This document shows, one piece after another, positions 46,785-57,400 of a DNA stretch of 64,000 nucleotides (within the stretch, counting starts at the first letter, position 1; every line of letters begins with the position of its first letter). The notes under the pieces were generated by a model. It was not told the DNA's origin. It did not search any database and worked only from the letters and a program-made list of their open reading frames with translations. The position numbers and the translations under genes are program-made. This stretch comes from Roseiarcus sp963764955 (lineage in GTDB: Bacteria; Pseudomonadota; Alphaproteobacteria; Rhizobiales; Beijerinckiaceae): contig CAVXVE010000004.1 of NCBI GenBank assembly GCA_963764955.1, forward strand, positions 267,663-331,662, read 5' to 3'.

Positions 46785-49700
46785 TCACCCGATTTCCGCC
46801 AGCAGCGCGCGCGCCTTGTAGAGATCCCTTGTAGCCTTCCCACCTTCGACCGTGGCGAGGATCGGCTCCAGCAGGGCACGCAGATCGGTTGGCGACCCTG
46901 TGTCGCGCCTTAGCCGGGCGAGGTCGGTCACTGCGCGCAGTTCAAGCAAGCGAGACCCCTGGCCGTGGGCGATCTCGATGGATTTGAGGAAGCAGGTCTC
47001 TGCTCTCCTCCGGTCTGCTTCCGGCTGCTTGAGCGCGATGTGGCCTTCGAGTCTGCGCAAATCGGAGAGCAACAAGTTTTCTCCAGAAAGATCGACGAAT
47101 TGGTCGGCCTCTTGCAACGCTGCTTCAGCCCTCCTCACATCGCCAACCGCTAACAACGCTTCGATAAGACAGCATAGGATCATGGAGTCCAATACACGAG
47201 CCCCGGATCGGTGATGCGCATCGCGCGCGGCGCATAAGGCCTCGATATGTTCCGGTGTCGGATCACGTTGCGCGCGAGCGCATGTTTCAGTAACGACGCC
47301 GTACAGGCGAAACTGCTCCACCTTTTTTTCAATGCAATACGCGACGAGTTCGGCGCTGTGTCGCTCGCACGCTTCGATATCGCCAAATAGAAGCTCAGGC
47401 CAAATCGTTGTGAAAAAACAGCAGAGCGCGACAGTTGGAGCGTGATCGTGATCTCCGGCCTCCAGGCGCATTTGATCGCTCGCCCGCGCTGCCTGGTCGG
47501 GATAACCAAGCATAAATAGCGCCATTACTTTGTAACCGGCTAGTATGAGGCCTGGATCGTAACCGAAGCGGTACCTCCACTGTTTTTGTATGGCGGTTTC
47601 GCGACATCGTTCCGCTCGTTGTAGGTTGTCCAGCGCTTCCCGATGTCGCCCCATGAAGAATTGCACTGTCCCGAGAAGACGATGTCCGACAAGTCTGTAG
47701 ATCTTATTATCCTGTCGGTGGGCGAGGTCTACGAATTGTCTCGCCTGAGTGTGCGCAGACTCCAATTCTGACGCAATGTATTTGGCCGAGCATAGGCCGT
47801 AGAGAACCGAGAAACGCTGCAAGTCGTCACCGACGCCGTCATCGAGTAGGTGTTTCGCGGCACCTAGCACGGCGACGGTTTCTGGCGTGCTGTATCCTTT
47901 GAGCGGCAGCAGCGCGTTAGCCTTAGCCACCAGGAGCGCAAGTTCCAGAGACTTCCGATCCTGTCCCTCAGGCATTTGTCGCACTACCGCTAGGCCGGCG
48001 TCGACGTGTCTGTTCGCCTCCAGTACGCCTGAGCGTGAAAGCGCGAGTTCCGCCGCTGAAAGCCAATGGTGCGCCGCCCGCTCGTAGAGACCAGCCTCCG
48101 TATAGTGATGGGCGATGATTGCAGGCGCGATGGTGATTTGGTCGGACAAGGGCTCCGTTAAGGCCCCCGCTATGTCGGCATGGATCCGTTGCCGCCGGCT
48201 ACGCAGCAACGATGCGTATGCCGTATCCTGAACCAGAGCATGCTTGAAGGTGTAAGTCGCCTCTGGCGGGGTGCCGCGCCCGTGGATCAACTCTGCCGCC
48301 ATGAGCCGGCCTAGCGCATCCTGTAACGCGAGCCCCCGGACCGGCGAGACCGCTTCCAATAGTCGATATGAGAACTCTCGCCCGATCGTCGCGCCAATCT
48401 GCGCGATCTCCTTTACTGGCGCGAGCCGATCCAGGCGCGCCATCAACGAGTCCTGCAGGGTTGAGGGAATCGCGAGCGGGCTCAGAGACTGGTTGAGGAG
48501 GTAAGCGCCAGCGTCCGCGCGCAACAGCCCCGACTCTAGCACCGACTTAGTCAGTTCCTCCACAAACAGCGGCACGCCATCTGTCTTGGCGACGATTTGT
48601 TCCAATACTTCCGCAGGGAGCGCCTTTCCGCCGGCGATGCGATCGACCATCTCCATCGCCTCCGGGCGCCCGAAACGGCTAAGGGTGAGCGACGCCACAT
48701 GCGCGCGGCCGACCCAGGGCGCGGCGAATTCGGGGCGGAATGTTACCGCCAGGAGTGCGCGCCGGCTCGGTAGCCGGTGGACCAGCCGACCGAAAACATC
48801 GAGGGACGTTGGGTCAATCCAATGTGCGTCCTCCAACAGCACCAGGACCGGGAGCTCTTTGGCCAGCCCGTCGAACAGCGCGAGCAACGCCGCAATCGTC
48901 TGCTCCTTCCGGTCGGTCGGGGCAAGGTCAAGTTCCGGGTATCGCTTCTCACTAGGGATCGACAGTAGCGAGGCGATCAAAGGCGCTATTTCCTTACCTT
49001 CGAGCCCGGATTCCGCGATCATTGCCTCCAGCTTGTCGAGCTTCGCTGCCGCTGGTTCGTCGCTCGCAATACCTGCCGCATGCCAGATTTGGTTTGATAT
49101 GGGATGGAAGGCGTCGTTGATGCGGTGCGGCGAGCATTGATAGCGCACCCTCACATGCGGCGCATTCGAAATGCGGTCGCTCAAGACGGCGAGAATGCGA
49201 GATTTGCCGATGCCCGCCTCGCCCGAGAGTAGGACGACCTGTCCTTTTCCCTCTTCTACCTTGCGCCAGCGGTCCAGAAGCAGCGCCACCTCATGCTCGC
49301 GGCCAACGAAAGGCGTTACGCCCCGCGACCGCGAAGCCTCAAAGCGGCTAACGTTCTGGACCTCGCGTAAAACAGTCCAGGCAGGAGTCGGCGTATCGAA
49401 GCCTCTAAGGGTCAAAACGCCAAGCGACTTCAGCTCGAACATCTCCCCAAGAAGCCGTCTCGAAGACTCCGCAATCACCACGCTGCCCGGCTCAGCCAGT
49501 GCTTGCAAGCGTGCCGCCAGATTGGGGGTCTCGCCCACGGCGGCCTGTTCCTGAGCCGACCCTAGTCCGACCAATTCGCCGACGACGACGATGCCGGTCG
49601 CGATACCGATGCGGACCCTCAGACTCTCCTTCGCCCGTGTGTCGAGGTTCGGGACCACAGCGGCCACATCCAGACCGGCTCTAACCGCCCGCTCAGCATC

Positions 49701-50144
49701 GTCCTCGTGGGCGCGTGGAAAGCCGAAATAGGCCAGTACCCCATCACCCATGAACTTTGCGACGAAGCCGTCGTAGCGCGCAATCGCGCCCGAACAGGCG
49801 TCCTGGTAGGCGCGGACGACCTCGCGCATATCCTCGGGATCAAGGCGGGCTGCGAGCCCGGTCGAGCCAACGAGATCACAAAACATCACTGTCAGCTGGC
49901 GACGTTCCGCAGCATCGCTCTGGGGCAATGCGGCCGGCGGGCCGGCTGGCTGTGGCAACGTCAAAGCCGCACCCAGATTTGCGATGGCCTTTAGGAGCCG
50001 TTTGCGATCCCCCAGCGTTACTCCAAGCTCTTTGAGGTCGCTATCGCTCAGATCCGGCAGAATGTCAGCGTCGATGGAGTTATCGGCAAACGCGGCCTCA
50101 TAATGACTGAGACCGAGGCTGCGGAGCCAAACCCCGACGTCCAT
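46785..50144 (-). CDS. SAM-cyclase-AAA-TPR signalling protein (cyclase C)
   Basis: Start ATG at 50144 (MDVGVWLRSLGLSHYEAAFA) with GAGGTG upstream. SAM domain; class III cyclase (MFCDLVGSTGLAARLDPEDM, VAKFMGDGVLAYFGFP, GETPNLAARLQALAEP); AAA/STAND ATPase (Walker A SGEAGIGKSRI, Walker B LLEDAHWIDPTSLD); TPR region to residue 1119. Same layout and length as cyclase B, and the shared SGEAGIGKSR and GETPNLAARLQALAEP mark them as one paralogue pair. The position before VGETPN is Ala where active enzymes often have Asp or Thr. Intact. The TPR half is less similar to B than the cyclase half, which fits different input signals. Confidence 0.95.
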   Translation of the reverse strand: MDVGVWLRSLGLSHYEAAFADNSIDADILPDLSDSDLKELGVTLGDRKRLLKAIANLGAALTLPQPAGPPAALPQSDAAERRQLTVMFCDLVGSTGLAARLDPEDMREVVRAYQDACSGAIARYDGFVAKFMGDGVLAYFGFPRAHEDDAERAVRAGLDVAAVVPNLDTRAKESLRVRIGIATGIVVVGELVGLGSAQEQAAVGETPNLAARLQALAEPGSVVIAESSRRLLGEMFELKSLGVLTLRGFDTPTPAWTVLREVQNVSRFEASRSRGVTPFVGREHEVALLLDRWRKVEEGKGQVVLLSGEAGIGKSRILAVLSDRISNAPHVRVRYQCSPHRINDAFHPISNQIWHAAGIASDEPAAAKLDKLEAMIAESGLEGKEIAPLIASLLSIPSEKRYPELDLAPTDRKEQTIAALLALFDGLAKELPVLVLLEDAHWIDPTSLDVFGRLVHRLPSRRALLAVTFRPEFAAPWVGRAHVASLTLSRFGRPEAMEMVDRIAGGKALPAEVLEQIVAKTDGVPLFVEELTKSVLESGLLRADAGAYLLNQSLSPLAIPSTLQDSLMARLDRLAPVKEIAQIGATIGREFSYRLLEAVSPVRGLALQDALGRLMAAELIHGRGTPPEATYTFKHALVQDTAYASLLRSRRQRIHADIAGALTEPLSDQITIAPAIIAHHYTEAGLYERAAHHWLSAAELALSRSGVLEANRHVDAGLAVVRQMPEGQDRKSLELALLVAKANALLPLKGYSTPETVAVLGAAKHLLDDGVGDDLQRFSVLYGLCSAKYIASELESAHTQARQFVDLAHRQDNKIYRLVGHRLLGTVQFFMGRHREALDNLQRAERCRETAIQKQWRYRFGYDPGLILAGYKVMALFMLGYPDQAARASDQMRLEAGDHDHAPTVALCCFFTTIWPELLFGDIEACERHSAELVAYCIEKKVEQFRLYGVVTETCARAQRDPTPEHIEALCAARDAHHRSGARVLDSMILCCLIEALLAVGDVRRAEAALQEADQFVDLSGENLLLSDLRRLEGHIALKQPEADRRRAETCFLKSIEIAHGQGSRLLELRAVTDLARLRRDTGSPTDLRALLEPILATVEGGKATRDLYKARALLAEIG

Positions 50145-50481
50145 TGTCGCACCTCGACAGGCAGTGTTAATGATCGTCGAGGATCGGAGGCATGTCGAGG
50201 ACTATGTTCCCGACATGGCCGCGCTGGGTCGATTTGACCCCTTCGCCATGCCGTCGGTGAAATGACCGGTATTTGCGCACTCCGGACGGCCCTGCGCGAT
50301 GCATTGCGGACGCACCAGACCGCAATCTTGGACGCCCTCGGTTGGGGAAAGCGGCCGCTCATCGGTCGGCGAGGAAGGCCCGGGGTCCGCGCAGTGCCGA
50401 AGACCCCCTCTCCTACGCTCCCCACAAGGGGCGAGGAGACGCGGCGGATGGATCCGTGCGTAGATTCGAGAGCAGACGGCT
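50145..50481. other. Intergenic, with one repeat copy
   Basis: Bases 50258-50295 match the TTTGCGCA family (AAATGACCGGTATTTGCGCA). Nothing else is supported. Confidence 0.5.
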
Positions 50482-51310
50482 CTAGCTGCGGGCTGCCCGT
50501 AGCGAAAACGCAAGCGGCAGCCAGGGTCGATCCGGCCAGCGCCACAGCCCCTCAGCATCCTGCGTCAATATCTTGAACATGCGCCATGTCACCGCGTCGT
50601 GCTCGTGAAACCAGTCCAAGGTCAGGCCCGCCGCAAGCAGGCTGGAGATGATGTCGCCGAGCGGGTGTATCCAGGTGTAGGTCGTCGCATTGCGCAGCGT
50701 CGCTGTCTCGTCCACGTAGTCTTTTGTTACGTCCAGTACGACCGGCTCGCGCGAAAAATAGGGTGCCAAGAAGCCGGGTCGTCCGTTAGGCAGGGAAGCG
50801 GCGTCATCGAAGACCAGAGCGGCCGGATGCGCCTCGGCGAGGTAAAGCAAACCACCGGGTTTCAGGAAGTGGGCGACGATCTGCGCCCAACGACGGATGT
50901 CCGGCAGCCACCCGATCGCTCCCCAGGTGACGAACACCGTGTCGAACGCCGCCGGCTCAGGGATTGCCGCCGGCGCGTCATAGAGGTCCGCGTGAACGAA
51001 GCGGGCTCGGTCGGCGAGACCCAACTCTTCTGCGAGCCGACCAGCCGCAAGGATCGCGGATGGCAAGAAATCCAGTCCCACGACTGTTGCCCCGCGTTGC
51101 GCAAGAGTTCAGCGTGTCGGCACCGAAATGACATTGAAGGTGCAGGATATATTGGCCGTCGACCGGCCAGAGTTCCGCCTCTTCTATCGCGTTCAGGCGC
51201 CTACGACGCTCACGCAGGCTTGTCAGGTCGTAGCCGCGGGGGCTGAGATGCAGGGCGACCAGCTCGTCCCAATGGGCGCGGTTGACCGCTTTCCACGCTG
51301 GTTCACTCAC
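50482..51310 (-). pseudogene. Class I SAM-dependent methyltransferase, one frameshift
   Basis: Start GTG at 51310, preceded by GGGAG, giving VSEPAWKAVNRAHWDELVAL. The SAM-binding region is split: YILHLQCHFGADTLNS in one frame, then after a one-base insertion near 51105 AQRGATVVGLDFLPSAILAA in the next. It continues with DRARFVHADLYDAPAAIPEP, FDTVFVTWGAIGWLPDIRRW, FLKPGGLLYLAEAHP and a C-terminal WMF-type end (HEHDAVTWRMFKIL). About 275 residues if joined, the usual length for small-molecule methyltransferases. Target unknown. Confidence 0.8.
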
Positions 51311-51382
51311 AGCTATTGCTCCCGTAGCCCCAAGGATGCCGCCGGTTGCGAACAGCCGCAAGCTTTAGGCTCGGTTTCGATG

Positions 51383-51454
51383 GATTGTGTGGAAGAACTG
51401 GCAAAATCACGGTCGCGAAAATCTCGATTTCGCGCGCCGAACCTGACCTGCGCC
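51383..51454 (+). mobile_element. Partial copy of the inverted-repeat element
   Basis: Starts GATTGTGTGGAAGAACTGG and matches, as the reverse complement, 45582-45652 with few differences. Only one end is present; the other terminal repeat was not found. A TTTGCGCA-family repeat follows at 51477-51505. Confidence 0.65.
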
Positions 51455-51513
51455 GCCCAGTTGCAGCGCCGTCGGGCAAAGACCGCTATTTGCGCATTCC
51501 AGCCGAGTCCAGG

Positions 51514-52710
51514 TTAAGCAAGCGTTAGGTGCTCGATGGCGGCCTTTTCGACGTCGTAGTCGTAAAGTGATTTGCGAAACACCCCAGATTTTGCGATTTC
51601 GCGATCACGCTCCTCCAGGCTGTTGTACTTGGAGTCGTAACGAAGCCCGGTTTTCCTCGCTTCAGCTTGAATACCGTCGGTTCGGGCGCGTCGAAATATT
51701 TCATATCGCGGCAAAATATCTGGGACTTCGTCCGGGTCTCGCCCTTCGAGAAAGACCGCCAAGGCGACGCCATCTTCAATCGCCTGATTGGCCCCTTGGC
51801 CGAGATGGGGAAGCATCGCGTGGGCGGCGTCACCCAACAACACAAGCCGCCCGCTTGTCCACGACACAAGCGGACGGCGATCATACAGACCCCACCAATA
51901 GCAACTCTCGACCGTTTCGAGCAGTCGGACAATTCGGGGATCCCATCCATAGAAGGATGCCGAAAGCTCCTCGACGTCGCCGGCGGCTGACCATGACTCA
52001 ATCGTTTCATCCTTGGTTGGAACGAAGCCTACGTAGTTCAGGAGCCGGCCGCTGCGAACCGGATAGGTGATAAAGTGCTTTCCATCCCCCATCCAAACCA
52101 TGTGGGCAACCTCCGGCCATCCCGGCAGTTTCTCGCGGGAAATCAAGCCTCGATAGGCGCGAACGCCCGAATATTCAGGAGGGCCCGACTCGACGGCATA
52201 CTTCTGCAAAGTGGAGTGTATGCCGTCGGCAGCGATGACTATGTCGGCGTCAAAGCTGTCGCCGTGTGCGAATCGCAATTGCGCGGAGCGGGCAGCCTGG
52301 ACAATTCCGACGCAACGATGGCGGAGACGAATTGTTTCCGCCGGAAGTTTTGCGGCGAGGGCATTCAACAAATCCGCCCTATGCATGCCGTACACGCCGT
52401 TCCAACCCATCGAGTCGGTCGTGACGATCGGACCGACGACCGTCCCGTCAGCGCGGTAATACTGCGAGCCGTCGCCGATTTTTGCGCCGACCGCGGCTAA
52501 CGCTTCGCCGAACCCCATTCGTTCCAGTTGCCGAAGACCGTTCGGAAGAAGGAGCACGCCGGCTCCGATCTCCCCGAGGGCTGTGGCCTGCTCGAAAACC
52601 ATGACGTCGACACCTCGGTTGAGCAACGAGCACGCGGCGGAAACCCCACCGATTCCGGCGCCCACTACGGCGACGCGAAGGCTCCTTCTCCCCCCGGTTT
52701 TGTCTTTCAT
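51514..52710 (-). CDS. FAD-dependent aromatic-type monooxygenase
   Basis: Start ATG at 52710 (MKDKTGGRRSLRVAVVGAGI). It has the three signatures of salicylate-hydroxylase-type flavoproteins: FAD GxGxxG in VAVVGAGIGGVSAACSLLNR, the DG motif in FDADIVIAADGIHS, and the GD motif in RLVLLGDAAHAMLPHLGQGA. About 398 residues, intact. The open frame extends 96 codons further up without features, and an ATG at 52749 is an alternative start. It is divergent from the nitronate monooxygenase at 53131, with 420 bases between. Substrate cannot be told from sequence. Confidence 0.9.
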   Translation of the reverse strand: MKDKTGGRRSLRVAVVGAGIGGVSAACSLLNRGVDVMVFEQATALGEIGAGVLLLPNGLRQLERMGFGEALAAVGAKIGDGSQYYRADGTVVGPIVTTDSMGWNGVYGMHRADLLNALAAKLPAETIRLRHRCVGIVQAARSAQLRFAHGDSFDADIVIAADGIHSTLQKYAVESGPPEYSGVRAYRGLISREKLPGWPEVAHMVWMGDGKHFITYPVRSGRLLNYVGFVPTKDETIESWSAAGDVEELSASFYGWDPRIVRLLETVESCYWWGLYDRRPLVSWTSGRLVLLGDAAHAMLPHLGQGANQAIEDGVALAVFLEGRDPDEVPDILPRYEIFRRARTDGIQAEARKTGLRYDSKYNSLEERDREIAKSGVFRKSLYDYDVEKAAIEHLTLA

Positions 52711-53130
52711 GTGAAATCTATCGAGTTCTTCGAGCTGACACGGCGCCATTTGGACAAAGCGACTTCGCGGCTCAGCTCGCAGAGCGCCGTTCCTCCCACT
52801 TATACCACCCCTCCGCCTCGCGTATCCGACTTTCGGTGCGTTGCTCTGTGCCGAGCTAACGTTGCTATGGTCCGTTGTCCCGAGAGCGTTCCGATGCGGG
52901 GTATCGAGCCCATTCAGTCTGCCGCTGGCAATGGCCGCTGTTTGCGCATTCCTGCCGGTTGGAATCGACGGATAGCGCTGAAGAAAGCGCCCTCTCAAGG
53001 GCCTCCAGTAGTCACAGGCTAATGGCGCGCACGCGAAGTCGGCCCGCAGCGCCGCCGAAGGAGAGAGCCCGTATGGTCAACTTCGGTCTTTCCGCGCAGA
53101 CTGGTCCCAACCCACTGCGTCAGGTTGAAC
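52711..53130. other. Divergent intergenic region with one repeat copy
   Basis: Lies between two divergent oxygenase genes and should hold both promoters, though I cannot place them. Bases 52928-52970 match the TTTGCGCA family (CAATGGCCGCTGTTTGCGCA, then GGAATCGACGG). Confidence 0.5.
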
Positions 53131-54105
53131 ATGGCGATAAACACGCGGCTGACGGAGGCGTTCAAGCTTACTCATCCGGTGGTCCTCGCGCCGATGGGCG
53201 TGGCGGCCAATGGCCGTCTTGCGGCTGCAGTCGCCGCTGCCGGCGGACTTGGACTCATCGGCGTGGGGTATCGGGGCCAAGACTGGATCGAGTCTCAAAC
53301 CGACGCCGCCGGCAATGTTCGTGTTGGCGCGGGTTTCATTACTTGGCGGCTTCAGCTGTCGCCTGAGCTACTTGATGTCGCGTTGGAGCGGCGGCCATCC
53401 GCAATCTGCCTTTCGTTTGGGGACCCCCTGCCATTCGCTAAGAAGGTCCATGCGGCCAATGTCCCGCTAATTTGTCAGGTGCAGAGTCTTTCGCACGCGC
53501 GGCGGGCGGCCGAGGTCGGCGCCACGGTTATCGTTGCGCAAGGAGCGGAGGCTGGCGGTCATGGCGGTTCGCGCAGCGTCTCGACGTTGGTGCCTGAGAT
53601 TGCTGATTTTCTCGCAAAGTCGTGTCCCGATACGCTGCTCTGCGCCGCCGGCGGGATCGCCGACGGGCGAGGACTTGCAGCCGCTCTGATGCTGGGCGCC
53701 GATGGAGTACTGGTTGGCTCCCGACTGTGGGCCTCGGAAGAGGCCAATGTGCATCCGAATTTCCACGCCGCCGCGTTAGCAGCAAATGGCGACGCAACAA
53801 TCCGAACAAGGCTCGCGGACATTGTCAGAAACTATGACTGGCCTTCCTATTACACAGCTCGAGTCCTGAGAAACGCATTTGTTGAGACCTGGCAGGGCAA
53901 CGAAACAGAACTCGCGGCTTCGTCAGACGTTGAACTATCGAAGTGGGACAAAGCCTGGGATGAAGGTCATGCCGATGGCGCCAATGTCTTCATCAGTGAA
54001 TCAGTCGGCCTTATCCGCTCGGTCGCGCCTGTTGCGACGATCATTGAAGAAATGGTCGTCGAAGCCGAAGCCACAATTCGCGGAGCAACGAAAAAGTTCA
54101 GTTAA
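53131..54105 (+). CDS. Nitronate monooxygenase family protein
   Basis: FMN-dependent TIM-barrel enzyme that oxidises nitronates to carbonyl compounds and nitrite. Start ATG at 53131 (MAINTRLTEAFKLTHPVVLA). Family patterns: PMGVAANGRLAAAVAAAGGL, FGDPLPFAKKVHAANVPLIC, the phosphate-binding AQGAEAGGHGGSRS, LCAAGGIADGRGLAAALMLG, and ADGVLVGSRLWASEEANVHP. About 324 residues, intact. The enoyl-ACP reductase II relatives share this fold, so specificity is not certain. Divergent from the FAD monooxygenase. Confidence 0.92.
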   Translation: MAINTRLTEAFKLTHPVVLAPMGVAANGRLAAAVAAAGGLGLIGVGYRGQDWIESQTDAAGNVRVGAGFITWRLQLSPELLDVALERRPSAICLSFGDPLPFAKKVHAANVPLICQVQSLSHARRAAEVGATVIVAQGAEAGGHGGSRSVSTLVPEIADFLAKSCPDTLLCAAGGIADGRGLAAALMLGADGVLVGSRLWASEEANVHPNFHAAALAANGDATIRTRLADIVRNYDWPSYYTARVLRNAFVETWQGNETELAASSDVELSKWDKAWDEGHADGANVFISESVGLIRSVAPVATIIEEMVVEAEATIRGATKKFS

Positions 54106-54407
54106 CGGGCGCAATTGACTAGGGGCGAAAGATGGCGCCGCCGAGGGATAAAGATGAGAGCTTTTCGCATTGGGTTGTTTGCAAAACCCATTGAACAGAC
54201 CAGCTCGACCGCCCTTTCAGAAGTCTCTGCGGCTTCCAAACCTGGGTGAGCATCTCGTGCCCGATGCCAGCAATGGCGAGACTTCAACCTGAATGAACGG
54301 CCGCCTCGCGCGCCAAGCCGATGTCCAGCGGACACTGCGAATCGCGACTGTGGACATCTCAGTTGGAGGGATTGCGGCCATTCGAGTGGGCTTTATCGAC
54401 GCCGGTG
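54106..54407. other. Intergenic between nitronate monooxygenase and cyclase D
   Basis: Bases about 54291-54345 carry a diverged piece of the dispersed repeats (GAACGGCCGCCTCGCGCGCC, then CAGCGGACACTGCGAATCGC). No gene. Confidence 0.45.
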
Positions 54408-57400
54408 CTACAAATGTGAGCCGGCCTCGATCGCAGCTATCATTTCCAGCGCCTCCTTGATCTCCGGCAACTCGCACGTCGGCGCAAAGCCTGTGAGGGC
54501 GGGCGCGAGAACGGCTTGTGCGTCGGCGGGGCGGGCAATCGATTGATAGAGTTTGGCCAGCACCAGCGCGGCGCGCAGTTCGAAGCTGCGCGCGCCCTGC
54601 CGCTTTGCGACGGCAATGGCGGTCACGAAAGCATCCTCCGCAGGTGCGGGGTTGGCGGGCTCACGGCTCAACAGGATTTCGCCTCGCGCGCGATGCAGCT
54701 CCGCTTCGAACGTGCGATGGCCCAGGCGATCGGCCGTCGCCAGCGCTTCGTCGAGGATGGCTACGGCTCGGCCTGGATCGCCGGCCTCGGCCTCGGTCTT
54801 CGCCAGGGCAATCTTTACGAGACCATCAAAAATCAGGATGTTCTGGGCGCGCAAGCTGTCGACGCCGCCGCGCATGCCGTCGAGCCCGCCGAGCAAATCG
54901 CTCTCGACCCTCGCCCACCCATCGAAAAACATTCCGAAGGCGCGGAACTGTGCGAGATCGAGCGCGCTGGCAATTCGAGCAAGCTCCAGGGAATTTGCCT
55001 TACCTGTCATCGGGCCGCCATGCATCAATGCGAATTGGGCCGCGAACATGTGTCCGAGGGCGATCGTGTTGCCATGCGTGAGGGACGCCATGCGCGCCAG
55101 CATCCGGGATATGAAGGACGCCGCGCTCTCGATCTCGCCGAGCGGCCACAATACAAGTGCAAGATAGGCCATGGCGGAGACGCCGAGGTCCTGTCCGAAA
55201 CGGAACGCCATGTCGTCGTCGCGGCCGGATTGGAACAAGGCGAGCGCCCGTTCCAAATGATCATTTGCATCGCAATACTCGCCCGCGAACCAGCACGTTG
55301 CTCCTGCGACGCGATGGGCGACGCCGGCCTCGGGCGAATCGGGTCTGGCCTGGACGTCATTGAGAAAATCCGCTGAGTGCGCCCGCATTGATGGCAACTC
55401 GCCTCGCGTAAAGCTGCCGACCCATAAGCCATAGTCTGCCGACAAGCGCCCCGGGGCGTCCTTGTCGCCTGCCGCCGACTCGCGGGCTCTGGCGAACGCC
55501 TCTGTCGTTTCCGGAGCCCCGTAGCCGCGCGCGGCAATGAGCGCGTTGCCGTAGGAAACATGCAATTGCGTCAGCCGCTGCCGCCGCACGGCTTCGGCCT
55601 TGACCCCCTCGGTCTCGGCGAGCGCCGCCAGTAGAGACCGCGCCTCCGCGATCTCAGGCATTTCCGTAGTCGGCGCAAAGCCTTCGAGCGCGGGCGCGAG
55701 AACTGCGTGGGCATTGGCGAGGCGGTCGGTCGACTGATAGAGCTTGGCGAGCGCAAGGGCCGCGCGTAGTTCGAAGCTCCGCGCGGCCTGGCGCTTCGCG
55801 ACCGTGATGGCGATCAGGAAGGCGCCCTCCGCGCGCGCGGGGTTGGCGGGGTCGCGGATGAGCAGGGTGTCGCCGCGCACCCGGTGCAGTTCCGCTTCGA
55901 ACGCGCGAGAGCCCAGGCGGTCGCACGTCGCCAGCGCTTCGTCGAGGATTGCGATGGCGCGCGCCGGATCGCCCGCCTGCGATTCCGCCTCGGCCAGCGC
56001 AATTTTCAATAGCCCGTCGAAAAACAGAACGTTCTGTTCGCGCAGCTGCTCGACGCCGCGACGCATGTCCTCGAGCCCACCGCCGGGCGCGCCGCTCGCG
56101 GCGGTCGCCCAACCCTCAAGAAACACGCCGAGCGCACGAAACATGCGCAGGTCATGCTCACGCGCGAGCCGAGCGAGTTCAAAGGCGTTCGGCGCGGCGC
56201 GTGCAGGGTCGCGGCGCGTCAATTCGAATATGGCCGCGATATATCTTCCATACGCGAGCGTGCCGACATGGGTCAGGCCCGCGACCCGCACCTGCATGCG
56301 GTCGATGAGCGAAATCGCGCGATCGACCTCGCCGATAGGCCATGACGCAATCGCCAGATAGGCCATTGCGGCGACGCCTTGGTCCTGCCCGAAGCGAAAG
56401 GCCAGATCGTCATCGCGGCCGGGTTGGAACAAGGCGAGCGCGCGTTCCAAATGATCCCGCGCCTCGCGATACTCGCCAGCGAACCAGCAAGTGAGCCCGG
56501 CAGCGCGATGGGCGACGCCGGCCTCGGGCGAGTCGGGTCTCGCCTCGACGTCGCTGAGGAAGGCCGCCGCGTGCGCCCGCATCGATGGCAAGTCGCCTCG
56601 CGCATGGCTTCCGACCCATAAGCCATAGTCGGCCGCCAATCGTTCGGGCGCGTCCGTATCGCCAGACGCCGACTCGCGCGCCTTGGCGAAGGCTTCGGTC
56701 GTTTCCGCCGCGCCGTGGCCGCGCGCCGCGATGAGTGCGTTGCCATAGGCCACCTGCAGCTGCGTCCGTCGCCGGTTCGGAGCGGCGGAACCACCCGGCG
56801 CCGGCTGCGCCGCCGCGCCGCCCTTGTCCGCCATTGCGATAGCCTTGCCGAGATGGGCGATTGCCTCCTGGAAGGCCGAGCGGCGCAATGCTTGGTCGCC
56901 GGCCTTGCCCCACCATTCGATGGCGAGATCGTCGAGGCCGGCTTGCGTGAAATGATGGGCGATCGCTTCGGGTTCGGGCGATGCGCCGTCGCGCAGGATC
57001 TCGGCCGTCCGGGCGTGTATTGCCTGGCGCCGGCTCTTGAGCAGGCTCTCATAGGCGGCATCCTGGATCAGCGCGTGCTTGAAACGATAGGTCGCTTGCG
57101 GCGGCGCGCCCTCGACAAACATGAGGTCGGCCTCGGCGAGCCTATCCAGCGACGCTTGCAGCGCGCCTTCGTCGAGGCCAGCCACGGATTGGAGCAGCGC
57201 GTAAGAGAAGCCGCGGCCCAACACGGCGCCGATCTGCGCGGTCTCACGCGCAGTGCCGAGCCGATCGAGCCGTGCGGCGAGCGACTGCTGCAAGGTCGGC
57301 GGGATCGCTTGCGCGCCGCCCTGTTCGCCGCGCTCCAACAGGAGGCGCGTAACCTCTTCGACGAACAGCGGAACGCCGCCGGTGCGCTCGCTCACCCCTT

